Assembly: GCF_001277345.1 (NCBI RefSeq)
Contig: NZ_LIUT01000003.1
Location: forward strand, 204,217-268,216
Direction: 5' to 3'
Origin: Paenibacillus solani
GTDB taxonomy: Bacteria > Bacillota > Bacilli > Paenibacillales > Paenibacillaceae
DNA length: 64,000 nucleotides
Positions within the stretch are counted from its first letter, which is position 1. Every line of letters begins with the position of its first letter. Position numbers and translations under genes: made by a program. Below, in pieces: positions 51,476-60,311 of this stretch. Below the pieces are notes generated by a model. It saw nothing but the letters and a program-made list of their open reading frames with translations. It made no database searches and was not told the DNA's origin.

Positions 51476-53926
51476 CTATTTTCTTAATTCTGCGCCAAAA
51501 GTTTGCTGAAGGGCAGCGACTGCTTTTTCTGTAACTGCAGCCACCTCTTCATCGGTCAATGTCCGGTCCTTATGGCGGTACGTCAAGGAGATCGCCACGC
51601 TCTTCTTGCCTTCTCCAAGCTTGCTGCCGGTAAAGACATCAAATACCTGAATCTGCTGGAGCAACTCTCCGGCATTCTCCTTAATCGTTTGAATCAGGGA
51701 GCCAGCCTCAACCTGCTCATCCACCACGATGGCAAGATCACGTTCCATACCTGGGAATCTAGGCAGATCGCGGTAAGCAACACGATCATTGGTCATGTCA
51801 TACAGCGGCTCAAGCAATATTTCAGCAGCATAGGTATCTTCCAAATCGAGCTCCTGCTGCGTTTTCGGATGAATTTGTCCAAGCACGCCTAACAGACGTT
51901 TGTCCTCACCCTGACCCGCATAGATGGAAGCGGAACGTCCCGGATGGAACCCGACAGGGGAATTGGCTTCATAAGTGATATCATCCTCCTGAATTCCGAG
52001 ATAGTCGAACACCGTTTCCAGCGCACCCTTCAGATCAAAGAAATCAACTTTGGCCGGCTGGACATTCCATTGCTTGTTCCCCAGGCGTCCTGACAGCAGC
52101 AGACCAAGAACTGGACGTTCTACCGGTTGCTTCGTCAGCGTCTTCTCATGTGTATGGAACAGGTTGCCCATTTCAAACAGAGCTAAATCCGGCTGCTTGC
52201 GGTGATCATTGTACAGTGCGATATCCAGCAGCTGCGGCAGCAGACTGGTGCGAAGCACGCTGCGATCCTCGCTCATTGGCATAGCCAGCTTGACTGCCAT
52301 TCCTTCGGATGCAAGGGAAGTGAACATCTCCGCCTGCTGTGGATGAATGAAGGAATATCCCAGTACCTCCTGGAATCCGCTATGCGTCAGCAATCGGCGC
52401 AGGGAGCGGCGAACTGCTTGTGCTTTTGTTAATGCACCCGGGGTGGTTGGTCCTTCAATAGCCGTTGTTGGAATATTGTCGTATCCATACAGACGGGCTA
52501 CCTCTTCAATGAGGTCTACATCAAGCACAATATCACCGCGGCGGGACGGCACCTGAACATCCACCATTCCTTGGCCCGCATCTCCACAAGGGAAGTGCAG
52601 ACGGGAGAAGATCGTTTTCACTTCCAGCAGGGACAGCTCCGTACCCAGATAGCGATTTAGCTTCTCCAGCGACAAGGTAATTACAGCAGGCTTGACTTCT
52701 GCACTGCCCGCTTCAACGATTCCCTGATGCACAGCACCTCCAGCATATTTGGCCATCAATGCCGCAGCGCGGTCGAGAGCAGGAATGACTCTGGCCGGAT
52801 CTACTTCCTTCTCAAAGCGGGAGCTTGCCTCTGACCGCAATCCCAGCTGACGGGATGTCTTACGCACCGTACCCCCGTCAAATTTCGCCGATTCCAGGAA
52901 AATATTCACCGTGCTGCTCGTTACCTCTGAGTCTAGGCCGCCCATGACTCCAGCCAAAGCCACTGGCTTGCCGCCAGCCGTAATAACCAGCATATGCGGC
53001 TCCAAGCGGCGCTCTGCACCATCCAGGGTTACCATGGTCTCCCCGGCTTCGGCCATACGCACATGAACTGCACCGTCTTTGAGCTGATCGGCATCAAAGG
53101 CATGCAGAGGCTGGCCATATTCCAGCATCACATAATTCGTAATATCAACGATGTTATTAATCGGTCTTACGCCCGCAGCCATAAGGCGGTTCTGCATCCA
53201 GAGCGGAGAAGGAGCAATCGTTACACCTGTAATATAGCGTGCTGCGTAATGGCTGCACTGCTCATTAGCATCAATCGTAACCGAAATATGATCGGCTGCT
53301 GCATCCTGAACCTCCAGAATTTCCTTCTCCGGGTTTGGAAGACTCAGCTCACGACCCAGAATGGCACTCACTTCATAAGCTGCTCCCAGCATGCTGAGGC
53401 AATCGGAGCGGTTCGGCGTCAAATCCAGCTCCAACACTTCATCATTCAGACCCAGCACATCCACAATCGGCTTACCGATTTCCGTCTCGGCCGGAAGAAC
53501 CAGAATCCCTTCCTGCAGCTCTTTAGGCAGCAATTTATCATTCATGCCCAGCTCCTTGGCAGAACAGATCATGCCTTGGGAGAGCACACCGCGCAGCTTC
53601 GCTTTCTTGATATCGAACCCGCCTGGAAGCTTCGCGCCCACAAGCGCCACCGGCACCTTCTGGCCTGCATCCACATTTTTGGCTCCGCACACGATCTGCA
53701 GATCCTCTTCCTGACCTGCATCCACGATACACACATTCAGCTTATCGGCGTCGGGATGTTTCTCCTTGCTCTTGACATAACCTACAACAACTTTGTTAAT
53801 TCCTTGATTCCGTTTCTCAATGACATCAATCTCAATGCCAGCTGAGGTAATGCGAGCCGCCAAATCCTCAGAGCTTACACCTTCGAGCGAAATATAATCG
53901 GACAACCAATCGGTTGATACTCTCAT
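51476..53926 (-). CDS. pheT: Phenylalanyl-tRNA synthetase beta subunit
   Basis: 816 residues. Domains in order: EMAP/tRNA-binding domain (40-150, VVGYVKSKEKHPDADKLNVC), B3/4 editing domain (about 215-390, HYAARYITGV), B5 (VDVQVPSRRGDIVLDVDLIEEVARLYGYDNIP), and the C-terminal FDX-ACB anticodon domain (FPGMERDLAIVVDE...SVAISLTYRHKDRTLTDEEV). It pairs with PheS to form the alpha2-beta2 enzyme and proofreads Tyr-tRNA-Phe. It starts 30 bases after pheS. Confidence 0.98.
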   Translation of the reverse strand: MRVSTDWLSDYISLEGVSSEDLAARITSAGIEIDVIEKRNQGINKVVVGYVKSKEKHPDADKLNVCIVDAGQEEDLQIVCGAKNVDAGQKVPVALVGAKLPGGFDIKKAKLRGVLSQGMICSAKELGMNDKLLPKELQEGILVLPAETEIGKPIVDVLGLNDEVLELDLTPNRSDCLSMLGAAYEVSAILGRELSLPNPEKEILEVQDAAADHISVTIDANEQCSHYAARYITGVTIAPSPLWMQNRLMAAGVRPINNIVDITNYVMLEYGQPLHAFDADQLKDGAVHVRMAEAGETMVTLDGAERRLEPHMLVITAGGKPVALAGVMGGLDSEVTSSTVNIFLESAKFDGGTVRKTSRQLGLRSEASSRFEKEVDPARVIPALDRAAALMAKYAGGAVHQGIVEAGSAEVKPAVITLSLEKLNRYLGTELSLLEVKTIFSRLHFPCGDAGQGMVDVQVPSRRGDIVLDVDLIEEVARLYGYDNIPTTAIEGPTTPGALTKAQAVRRSLRRLLTHSGFQEVLGYSFIHPQQAEMFTSLASEGMAVKLAMPMSEDRSVLRTSLLPQLLDIALYNDHRKQPDLALFEMGNLFHTHEKTLTKQPVERPVLGLLLSGRLGNKQWNVQPAKVDFFDLKGALETVFDYLGIQEDDITYEANSPVGFHPGRSASIYAGQGEDKRLLGVLGQIHPKTQQELDLEDTYAAEILLEPLYDMTNDRVAYRDLPRFPGMERDLAIVVDEQVEAGSLIQTIKENAGELLQQIQVFDVFTGSKLGEGKKSVAISLTYRHKDRTLTDEEVAAVTEKAVAALQQTFGAELRK

Positions 53927-53956
53927 TGTCTATTCACTTCCCTTTTATCGTTAAAA

Positions 53957-54991
53957 TTAGATCCGCGTGAACTGTTTCAAGAATGCTGTATCGTTGTTGA
54001 AGAAATGACGGATATCATCCACGCCGTATTTCAGCATGGCAATTCGCTCAACCCCCATACCGAAAGCAAAACCACTGTACTTGTCAGGGTCATAACCGCC
54101 CATTTCCAGTACCTTCGGATGGACCATCCCGCAGCCTAAAATCTCAAGCCAGCCTGTTTGCTTGCATACACGGCAGCCGCTGCCGCCGCATTTCACGCAG
54201 GATACATCCACCTCTGCGCTCGGCTCCGTGAACGGGAAGAAGCTTGGACGCAAACGAATTTGCGTATTATCCCCGAACATTTCCTGCACGAATTGCAGCA
54301 GCGTTCCTTTTAGATCACTCATGCGGATGTTCTCACCGATGACCAGTCCCTCAATCTGATGGAACTGGAACGAATGGGTCGCGTCATCATCGTCTCTGCG
54401 GAATACACGTCCCGGGCAGATGATTTTGACAGGAGCTTTCCCTTGCATCGACAGCATCGTCCGGGCTTGCACCGGGGATGTTTGGGTACGCATCAACAAA
54501 TCATCTGTCAGGTAGAAAGAATCCTGCATGTCACGTGCCGGATGGTTCTTCGGCAGATTCAGCGCTTCGAAGTTGAAATAGTCTGTTTCTACCTCAGGTC
54601 CTTCTGCTACGCGGTATCCCATCCCGATGAAAATATCCTCGATATCCTGAATGACCTTACTCAGCGGATGGATCGCACCCTGGCTGAGCTTGCGTCCCGG
54701 AAGGGTTACATCCACTTTCTCTGCACGCAAGCGTTCTTCGGTTTCCTGCTGCTGGAAGGCCTCCTGTTTGGCGGAGATGACTTCCTCGATTGCACCACGT
54801 ACATCGTTGGCCACCTGGCCGATAACCGGACGCTCTTCTGCGCTCAGCGCACCCATTCCGCGCAGGATTTCCGTCAAGGCACCTTTTTTGCCAAGGTATT
54901 TCACCCGCAAATCATTCAACTGCTGTGGATCGTTAACATCCTGCAATTGCGCCAATGCTTCCTGCTTTAATGCTTCCAATTTTTCCTTCAT
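53957..54991 (-). CDS. pheS: Phenylalanyl-tRNA synthetase alpha subunit
   Basis: 344 residues. N-terminal coiled coil (MKEKLEALKQEALAQLQDVND), then the class II catalytic core: GAIHPLSKVIQDIEDIFIGMGY, RTQTSPVQARTM (motif 2), FFPFTEPSAEVDV and GCGMVHPKVLE, GFAFGMGVERIAMLKYG (motif 3). It activates phenylalanine. ATG at 54991 has AGGGGTG 11 bases upstream. T-box controlled. Confidence 0.98.
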   Translation of the reverse strand: MKEKLEALKQEALAQLQDVNDPQQLNDLRVKYLGKKGALTEILRGMGALSAEERPVIGQVANDVRGAIEEVISAKQEAFQQQETEERLRAEKVDVTLPGRKLSQGAIHPLSKVIQDIEDIFIGMGYRVAEGPEVETDYFNFEALNLPKNHPARDMQDSFYLTDDLLMRTQTSPVQARTMLSMQGKAPVKIICPGRVFRRDDDDATHSFQFHQIEGLVIGENIRMSDLKGTLLQFVQEMFGDNTQIRLRPSFFPFTEPSAEVDVSCVKCGGSGCRVCKQTGWLEILGCGMVHPKVLEMGGYDPDKYSGFAFGMGVERIAMLKYGVDDIRHFFNNDTAFLKQFTRI

Positions 54992-55038
54992 GGCTATTCG
55001 CACACCCCTTTGTAAACTCCATCGTTTGTACTGAAAAC

Positions 55039-55352
55039 AAAAAAGGCCTCTCCTCCCGAAAAGGGACGAAGAGACCGTGGTACCACCCTTGTTAACATGC
55101 AAATGTATCTCCGTCAAAACTGTAAAAGTCTTGAACAGGATAACCCTTATCATGCTCACTTGACCGACGTAACGAATCGGACCCGTTATCCCCTACTGTT
55201 CTGGCGAATGCCGTGTTCAGGGAACTGCTCCGGAGCGAACTTCACCAGCCTGTTTCTTTGAGAGACACTCTCAATCCATGGTATCTCTTCCCTGTAAAGA
55301 GGCACTGGTTACTCTTCTCCATCCACGCATTTGTAACATATACAAATATATA
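55039..55352 (-). promoter_or_regulatory. T-box leader of pheS-pheT
   Basis: Minus strand. T-box AGGGTGGTACCACG (55076-55089) followed by a terminator stem GGTCTCTTCGTCCC/GGGAGGAGAGGCC and T6 (55039-55076). The upstream part has Stem I-like repeats; TTC at 55237-55239 is a possible phenylalanine specifier. Confidence 0.9.
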
Positions 55353-55358
55353 GGCTTT

Positions 55359-55387
55359 ATTATATGCAACCTTTCGGAATATGGCAA
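55359..55387 (-). promoter_or_regulatory. pheS promoter
   Basis: Minus-strand TTGCCA (55382-55387), 17-base spacer, TATAAT (55359-55364). Confidence 0.75.
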
Positions 55388-55439
55388 GTTCATTCCCCCA
55401 TTTTAACCCCATCTGGAACATTTTATAAGCCGCTTGTTC

Positions 55440-57308
55440 TTATTCCGACTGAAGCCTTGCAAGTTCAGCTCGAAGCTCCCTGATCTCGGCAAGCCAGCTT
55501 GCCTCATCTTCGGCTTCAAACCCGTCTGCGGATACCCCCAGCAATTCCTGAATCCGGTACTCAAGCGCCATCCGGCGGTTGTCCTTCTCGGTATCACCCT
55601 TGATTACGCTGGTTCGTGAAGCCTGCTCTTCCTCCTCGTCGACACTTCCTTCGAACCAGATAGGGGCCTCCCCTGGAGTCAGGGTTAGCAGCCGATTGGC
55701 AATTTTTCGCACCAGATACCGGTCATGGGATACAAGCGCGATTGCACCCGGAAAGCTTACGAGCACTTGTTCAATCACCTCGCGGGTATCCACATCAAGG
55801 TAGTTCGAGGGTTCATCCAACACGAGCAGATGCGCTCCGCTAAAATACAGCTTAAGAAAGGCAGTTCTGCACCTCTCCCCCATACTCAGCTGCCCCATCT
55901 TCTTAAACACATCATCCCGGCGAAATAGAAATGAGCCCAGCAAGGTACGAGCACGGCTCTCCGTCATACCCGGAATGACAAGCAGACTGTCCAGCAGCGT
56001 AGTATCCGGATCAAGCCCCTCCAGCTCCTGGGAGAAATAGCCGATCTTGACGGAAGGATTACGGACAATCCGGCCTTTCTGCGGTTCAATTTCGCCCAGC
56101 AGAAGCTTGAGCAAAGTCGTTTTTCCGCTTCCGTTGGGACCTCTGACGGCTAAACGGTCGCCGCGGTGCAGATAGAAGGTAAGGTGATTAAATAGCAGAT
56201 GATCCCCATATCCAAAACAAACATCCTCCGCATGGAGTAGAGTACGGCCCCCGAAAACCTCCCCTTCCAGATCCATATTCAGCTTAGGGCCGCTGCGCGG
56301 CTTATCTACCCGCTCTGCTTCCAGTCTTTCAAGCGCTTTTTCCTTGGCATGATATCGTGAGATATTCTTCTTGGCCTTGGCTTTATAAAAGCTGGCGGTG
56401 ATCTTGACCTCATTGACATCTCCGGCCGAATTATGTGCTTTATGGAACCACTCCTCATATCTGCGGATGGATTCCTCCAGCGATTTGCGCGCAAGCTCCT
56501 GCTTGCGGTAGAGCGTCTCCTGCTCACGCAGCTCCCGCTCCTTCTCGCGGCGGTAGTCTGTGTATCCTCCCGGATACTGCCGGAGCTCCTTCGGTGTCAG
56601 CTCACATACGGACGTTGCTACCCGGTCGATGAATTCCCGATCATGCGATACAAACAGCACGGTTCCTTTATAAGACGTTACCAGCCACTGCTCCAGCCAG
56701 AGCATACTTTCACTATCCAGATGGTTCGTGGGCTCGTCGAGCAGCAGAAATTTCGGTGACGATACCAGCAGTGCGGCGAGCAACACTTTCGTCTTCTGAC
56801 CTCCGCTCAGCTGCCTGTAGGACACAGGCCATACTTCAGCCCCGATGCCCAGCATCGTCATAGCTTTCTCTACCTCCGTCTCCCACTGAAAACCATTTTG
56901 AGACTCGTAATTCTCCAGTAAACTGCTGTATAACTCAAGCAGTTGTTCCATTTCACCCGAACTCTCGCCCCTCATCCGCTGCTCAACCTCAGCAAGCTGA
57001 AGCTTCAGCTGCCACAACGACGGTTGACTGAGACTGCGCACCGTATCAATGGCACTCATCTCGCCCTCTACCGGCTCATCCTGCTGCCTCATCCAGCCCC
57101 ATCGCTCTCTTGGAAGGATCGCCTCCACGACTCCTACCGTTGGTTCACGCTCACCTGCCAGGATGGAGAGAAGCGTGGATTTACCGGTACCATTACGCCC
57201 ATATAGCGCAATGCGTTCTCCTTCCGCCACTTCCAGCTGAATATTCTCAAACAAAGTCTTTCCTTTAAGTTCCATATGAATCTCTTTTGCTTTTAGAATC
57301 ATCGTCAT
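55440..57308 (-). CDS. ABC-F ribosome-associated ATPase (antibiotic-resistance-like)
   Basis: 622 residues, two ATP-binding cassettes without membrane helices. Cassette 1: Walker A GRNGTGKST (37-45), signature LSGGQKTK, Walker B LLLDEPTNHLD. Between them a long charged helical linker (the P-site tRNA-interaction motif). Cassette 2: GPNGSGKTT, a deviating signature LSMGERCR, and LLVLDEPSNYLD. A C-terminal helical extension follows. The form fits the Vga/Lsa/VmlR class that displaces antibiotics from the ribosome. Start ATG at 57308; its Shine-Dalgarno AGAGAGG lies 10 bases upstream and can be blocked by a leader sequence (see 57315-57450), which suggests inducible control. The drug class is unknown. 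Confidence 0.93.
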   Translation of the reverse strand: MTMILKAKEIHMELKGKTLFENIQLEVAEGERIALYGRNGTGKSTLLSILAGEREPTVGVVEAILPRERWGWMRQQDEPVEGEMSAIDTVRSLSQPSLWQLKLQLAEVEQRMRGESSGEMEQLLELYSSLLENYESQNGFQWETEVEKAMTMLGIGAEVWPVSYRQLSGGQKTKVLLAALLVSSPKFLLLDEPTNHLDSESMLWLEQWLVTSYKGTVLFVSHDREFIDRVATSVCELTPKELRQYPGGYTDYRREKERELREQETLYRKQELARKSLEESIRRYEEWFHKAHNSAGDVNEVKITASFYKAKAKKNISRYHAKEKALERLEAERVDKPRSGPKLNMDLEGEVFGGRTLLHAEDVCFGYGDHLLFNHLTFYLHRGDRLAVRGPNGSGKTTLLKLLLGEIEPQKGRIVRNPSVKIGYFSQELEGLDPDTTLLDSLLVIPGMTESRARTLLGSFLFRRDDVFKKMGQLSMGERCRTAFLKLYFSGAHLLVLDEPSNYLDVDTREVIEQVLVSFPGAIALVSHDRYLVRKIANRLLTLTPGEAPIWFEGSVDEEEEQASRTSVIKGDTEKDNRRMALEYRIQELLGVSADGFEAEDEASWLAEIRELRAELARLQSE

Positions 57309-57340
57309 ATCGCTTCATCCTCTCTCTTTGGCTAAACATT

Positions 57341-57369
57341 AAAAAACCACAGGCGATTGCCTGCGGTGG
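57341..57369 (-). terminator. Attenuator terminator in the ABC-F leader
   Basis: Stem CCGCAGGC/GCCTGTGG followed by T6 on the minus strand, ending about 33 bases before the ABC-F start codon; no gene lies between it and the upstream promoter, so it acts as an attenuator. Confidence 0.75.
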
Positions 57370-57389
57370 ATATGAGAAGAGAGGTTTGG

Positions 57390-57446
57390 CTAGTGCCTGA
57401 ATAATGGAACGCTTCGCATAACTGATTCTAACGTTTTGGCTGTCAT
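57390..57446 (-). CDS. Candidate leader peptide (18 aa) of the ABC-F gene
   Basis: MTAKTLESVMRSVPLFRH, ATG at 57446, stop six bases before the anti-Shine-Dalgarno CCTCTCTT (57377-57384). Ribosome stalling here would free the downstream Shine-Dalgarno and disturb the terminator. The Shine-Dalgarno of this frame itself (GGACTGGA) is weak. Confidence 0.5.
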   Translation of the reverse strand: MTAKTLESVMRSVPLFRH

Positions 57447-57494
57447 TCCAGTCCAGTCTTGACGGTTATTGAAACAAGATCAATCATCCATCCG

Positions 57495-57599
57495 TTAGCA
57501 GCAGCTGCAAATATGCACTCCATGCATGTGAATTGTATATATGCGGGTACAGCTCACCCTATAAAAAAGAGGCACCCCAGTCACAATATTCAGACACAC
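57495..57599 (-). CDS. Second candidate leader peptide (34 aa) of the ABC-F gene
   Basis: GTG frame with AGAGGAG seven bases upstream. Residues 8-14 read GVPLFYR, sharing VPLF with the 18-aa leader although the codons differ. Its Shine-Dalgarno lies within the base-paired region 57592-57670. Function as a regulatory peptide is inferred. Confidence 0.4.
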   Translation of the reverse strand: MCLNIVTGVPLFYRVSCTRIYTIHMHGVHICSCC

Positions 57600-57670
57600 C
57601 AAATCTCTCCTCTACCACCGTAGAGAAACGCCTGCACAATCCATGCAGTTGTTTAGAGAAAAGGGTGTCT
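57592..57670 (-). ncRNA. Candidate structured leader RNA (three-way junction)
   Basis: Nested pairing can be drawn: AGACACC/GGTGTGTCT (outer), TCTCT/AGAGA, then two hairpins CTGCA/TGCAG (57632-57648) and CTCTAC/GTAGAG (57610-57625). It lies in the leader of the ABC-F transcript. The outer 5' arm GACACCC can alternatively pair with GGGGTGCC at 57571-57578. Not matched to a known family. Confidence 0.35.
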
Positions 57671-57719
57671 TACTTCATTGGACTAGGTTACCTCGCATTC
57701 TTGGAATGAAATTATGGCC

Positions 57720-57748
57720 ATTATAACAGATACTATGTGTTTATTAAA
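57720..57748 (-). promoter_or_regulatory. Promoter of the ABC-F leader transcript
   Basis: Minus-strand TTTAAT (57743-57748), 17-base spacer, perfect TATAAT (57720-57725), giving a leader of about 400 nt. A second possible promoter is TTGTGA-N17-TATAGG (57558-57586). Confidence 0.5.
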
Positions 57749-57782
57749 GGGGCTTATGCGTAAATCCGCGTCAGTTCCCCGT

Positions 57783-58586
57783 CTATTTTAAATACAATCC
57801 TTTTCCTAACTGAAAATCTTGTGCGATGTCGTTATGAATCAAGGCAGTCCCGCTCACTTGCTCGCTGTCTTTCACCTTGACTCCATCTGAAACAGTGGGA
57901 TATTTCTTGCCATTAAACTGCAGTTTCACCTGCACCCTTTCTGCTCCGCCGCCAGACATCTCCATGATCAGATCATGCCAGCCGTTTGTACGGTTGTTGC
58001 TTACAATGACCGGGTTTCGGACCAGCGTGAACGTCTGGATGTGTTCATAAAGCCCGTCCTTCTGCCGGAACAGCAGGCCTGTATCCCCGCCCGTTCCGCT
58101 CACATACATTCCGACAAGCTGCACAAATACCTCGTTCTGTCCATCCCCATCCACATCAACATAATTATAATAATAACGGGTTTCCTTCAGCTCATCTGAT
58201 GCCAGTTCCATGACCTTCTTGATACTATTCTCCAGCTCCGGGTTCCGGACTGTCTCCGATTTCAGATTGATGATTCTGCCCGAATCCGAATTTTCCACAT
58301 ACACGATGTTCTCTGACTTATCCCATGCAACAGCATGTCCGAGCTGCTCAGCAATTCCCCGAAGGGGTATGTATGTTGTCCCATCGATAAGTAGCGGATT
58401 TAGCTTCTGTCCTTTTTCATCCTTAAACTCCACATGTTCGCCTGATACATTTATTTTGACGTTATTGTATGAGATCTTCTTTTCTTTGGCAGCATCTCCA
58501 GCTGAAACCGTACCTACAGCAGCAGCCAATCCAATGGTGAGCACTGCCCCTGCCAATATTCCCTTGACTCCGTCTAGCTTTATCAT
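57783..58586 (-). CDS. Exported protein with copper amine oxidase N-terminal-like domain
   Basis: 267 residues. Signal peptide (GILAGAVLTIGLAAAVGTVSAG), then a Cu_amine_oxidN1 domain (LLIDGTTYIPLRGIAEQLGHAVAWDKSENIVYV, about 65-100), a domain common in Paenibacillus surface proteins and not an amine oxidase active site. The C-terminal part (YYNYVDVDGDGQNEVFVQLVG) looks like a VCBS/FG-GAP-type or hypothetical domain. Start uncertain: ATG at 58586 is taken, since AGGAG directly abuts the ATG at 58598. Function unknown. Confidence 0.8.
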   Translation of the reverse strand: MIKLDGVKGILAGAVLTIGLAAAVGTVSAGDAAKEKKISYNNVKINVSGEHVEFKDEKGQKLNPLLIDGTTYIPLRGIAEQLGHAVAWDKSENIVYVENSDSGRIINLKSETVRNPELENSIKKVMELASDELKETRYYYNYVDVDGDGQNEVFVQLVGMYVSGTGGDTGLLFRQKDGLYEHIQTFTLVRNPVIVSNNRTNGWHDLIMEMSGGGAERVQVKLQFNGKKYPTVSDGVKVKDSEQVSGTALIHNDIAQDFQLGKGLYLK

Positions 58587-58776
58587 TCTTCTAGTCATCT
58601 CCTACGATGTCGTTTTGTTTATTACCCTATTTAAATTATAAAAGACAAGCACGACGAGGAAACTACGCCTTGGTTACATGGATATGAAACTATATTCATA
58701 ACTCTTGCTTTCATTTAACAAGATTGATATAACTTAGGGCCAAGAATATCGATCGCATCATCAATTAAACAACAAA

Positions 58777-58803
58777 GAAACCCTTGCTGCGCAAGGGTTT
58801 CTC
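58777..58803 (-). terminator. Terminator of the tRNA genes
   Basis: GAAACCCTTG/CAAGGGTTTC stem followed by TTTGTTGTTT on the minus strand. Confidence 0.75.
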
Positions 58804-58817
58804 GTGAAATATTCATA

Positions 58818-58888
58818 AGCGGGTGATGGGAATCGAACCCACGCTACCAGCTTGGAAGGCTGGAGTTCTACCATTGAACTACACCCGC
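58818..58888 (-). tRNA. tRNA-Gly (TCC)
   Basis: Acceptor GCGGGTG/CACCCGC, D arm, anticodon stem CCAGC/GCTGG with loop CTTCCAA (anticodon TCC), T arm with GGTTCGATTCC. CCA is not encoded. 71 nt. Confidence 0.96.
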
Positions 58889-58938
58889 ATATCAACCTAC
58901 AAAAGTGATACTTTTGCGAGGCCTAAATGATAAGCGAA

Positions 58939-59012
58939 TCGGGACGACACGATTTGAACATGCGACCCCCTGGTCCCAAACCAGGTGCTCTACCAAGCTG
59001 AGCTACGTCCCG
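58939..59012 (-). tRNA. tRNA-Pro (TGG)
   Basis: Acceptor CGGGACG/CGTCCCG, anticodon stem CCTGG/CCAGG with loop TTTGGGA (anticodon TGG), T arm with GTTCAAATC. 74 nt, no encoded CCA; lies 50 bases ahead of tRNA-Gly in the same transcript. Confidence 0.96.
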
Positions 59013-59045
59013 ATGATAATCATCTTCCTTTTGAAGACAAAAATA

Positions 59046-59074
59046 AATATACCATGCCGGAAAGGTAATTTCAA
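59046..59074 (-). promoter_or_regulatory. Promoter of the tRNA pair
   Basis: Minus-strand TTGAAA (59069-59074), 17-base spacer, TATATT (59046-59051), 34 bases before tRNA-Pro. Confidence 0.6.
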
Positions 59075-59125
59075 CATGTATTTTATGGAAACTGTTATTT
59101 CCATGGTTAGAGAGCAAACAAACAG

Positions 59126-59154
59126 CATCCTTCCCGCAAGGGAAGGACGCTGCG
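59126..59154 (-). terminator. Terminator of the aldolase gene
   Basis: GCGTCCTTCCC/GGGAAGGATGC stem and TGTTTGTTT on the minus strand. Confidence 0.75.
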
Positions 59155-59204
59155 CTAAATTAAGTTACAAGACAGGTATCTGGATGTTTTCCAGCGCACC
59201 CTTT

Positions 59205-60167
59205 TTATTTTTTGTCGAAAGTCACTTCCGGAGTCGTCAATTTATCATAAAAGTCCACAATTTTATCCTTGTCTTCGGAAGCGCGAAGCGCCATAGCGGA
59301 GCGTGGATGTTCATCAAGAGTACCCGTAATCATGTAAGGCATGATATAACCCCACTCCTCTTTTTCACGAAGAGGAATCATAAAGCGCTCGATAATATCC
59401 AGTACCGGACGCAGCTCATACTTCGTACCTTTCAGATGGGTAACCAGAAGCTCGGTCGGACAGTTGCCGGCTGCGCGTCCCATTCCGTATACAGATGCAT
59501 CCAGAAGCTCAACGCCCAGATCTGCAGCGACCAGAGTATTGGAGAACGCCAGCTGCATATTGTTATGGGTATGTACGCCCAGACGCTTGTTCGGCAGATG
59601 TTCTTTAAACTTATTCACAAGGTATTCCATGTCTTTATGATCAAGGCTTCCATAAGAATCAACGATATACACCACGTCTACGACGCTTTCTCTAATCATC
59701 TCAAAAGCTTCCAACAGCTCGTTCTCCATCACATTGGAGAGGGCCATAATGTTGAGCGTAGTTTCATAACCCCGTTCATGGAAAGTTTGAACCAATGCAA
59801 GCGCCTTATCCACGTCTTTAATGTAACAAGCAACACGGATGAGATCCAGCAGGCTTTCCTCACGTGGTAAAATATCGTCTTCATCTACACGGCCGATATC
59901 GACAAGTGCGGACAATTTCGTTTTTCCCTTATTCGGAATGACCTTTCTAAGGAATTCGTCATCTAAAAAACGCCAAGGACCAGCCTGGTCAGCGCCTTTC
60001 AACAGTTTTGGAGAATTTTTATAACCGATTTCCATATAGTCCACGCCAGCCTCATTCAGGCTCGCATATAAATTTTGTACGAATTCTACACTAAAATCCC
60101 AATTATTGACCAATCCGCCATCGCGAATGGTACAATCTACAATCTTTGTCTGACTACTCTTAATCAT
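59205..60167 (-). CDS. DRE-TIM aldolase family protein
   Basis: 320 residues. HMGL-like TIM barrel: metal-binding IVDCTIRDGGLVNNW at the start, HTHNN near the middle (LGVHTHNNMQLAFSN), and GMGRAAGNCPTE, the family's glycine-rich loop. Related enzymes include HMG-CoA lyase, isopropylmalate synthase and 4-hydroxy-2-oxovalerate aldolase; this shorter group is of unknown substrate and is often seen in sugar or antibiotic pathways. RBS GAGGAG 11 bases before the ATG. Single gene. Confidence 0.88.
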   Translation of the reverse strand: MIKSSQTKIVDCTIRDGGLVNNWDFSVEFVQNLYASLNEAGVDYMEIGYKNSPKLLKGADQAGPWRFLDDEFLRKVIPNKGKTKLSALVDIGRVDEDDILPREESLLDLIRVACYIKDVDKALALVQTFHERGYETTLNIMALSNVMENELLEAFEMIRESVVDVVYIVDSYGSLDHKDMEYLVNKFKEHLPNKRLGVHTHNNMQLAFSNTLVAADLGVELLDASVYGMGRAAGNCPTELLVTHLKGTKYELRPVLDIIERFMIPLREKEEWGYIMPYMITGTLDEHPRSAMALRASEDKDKIVDFYDKLTTPEVTFDKK

Positions 60168-60311
60168 TCTAAGCTAAACTCCTCTCGGCAATTTTTCTCT
60201 TCATCATACTTGAAGCCCGGTTGAAAAGTAAAGCAAAACTGTCGATTGACGTACCATTACCACCCTTACCCTTCGGGTAACTCAGATATTGCGTCCTAGG
60301 GGATGCTGTAC

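Noticed and set aside
57541..57590. TPP-riboswitch-like string GGGGTGCC ... GGGTGAGCTGTACCC
   Set aside because: The second conserved half (CTGATCTGGATAATACCAGCG) is missing and the gene downstream is not thiamine-related; the T6 run is explained by Leu-Phe-Tyr codons of a leader frame.
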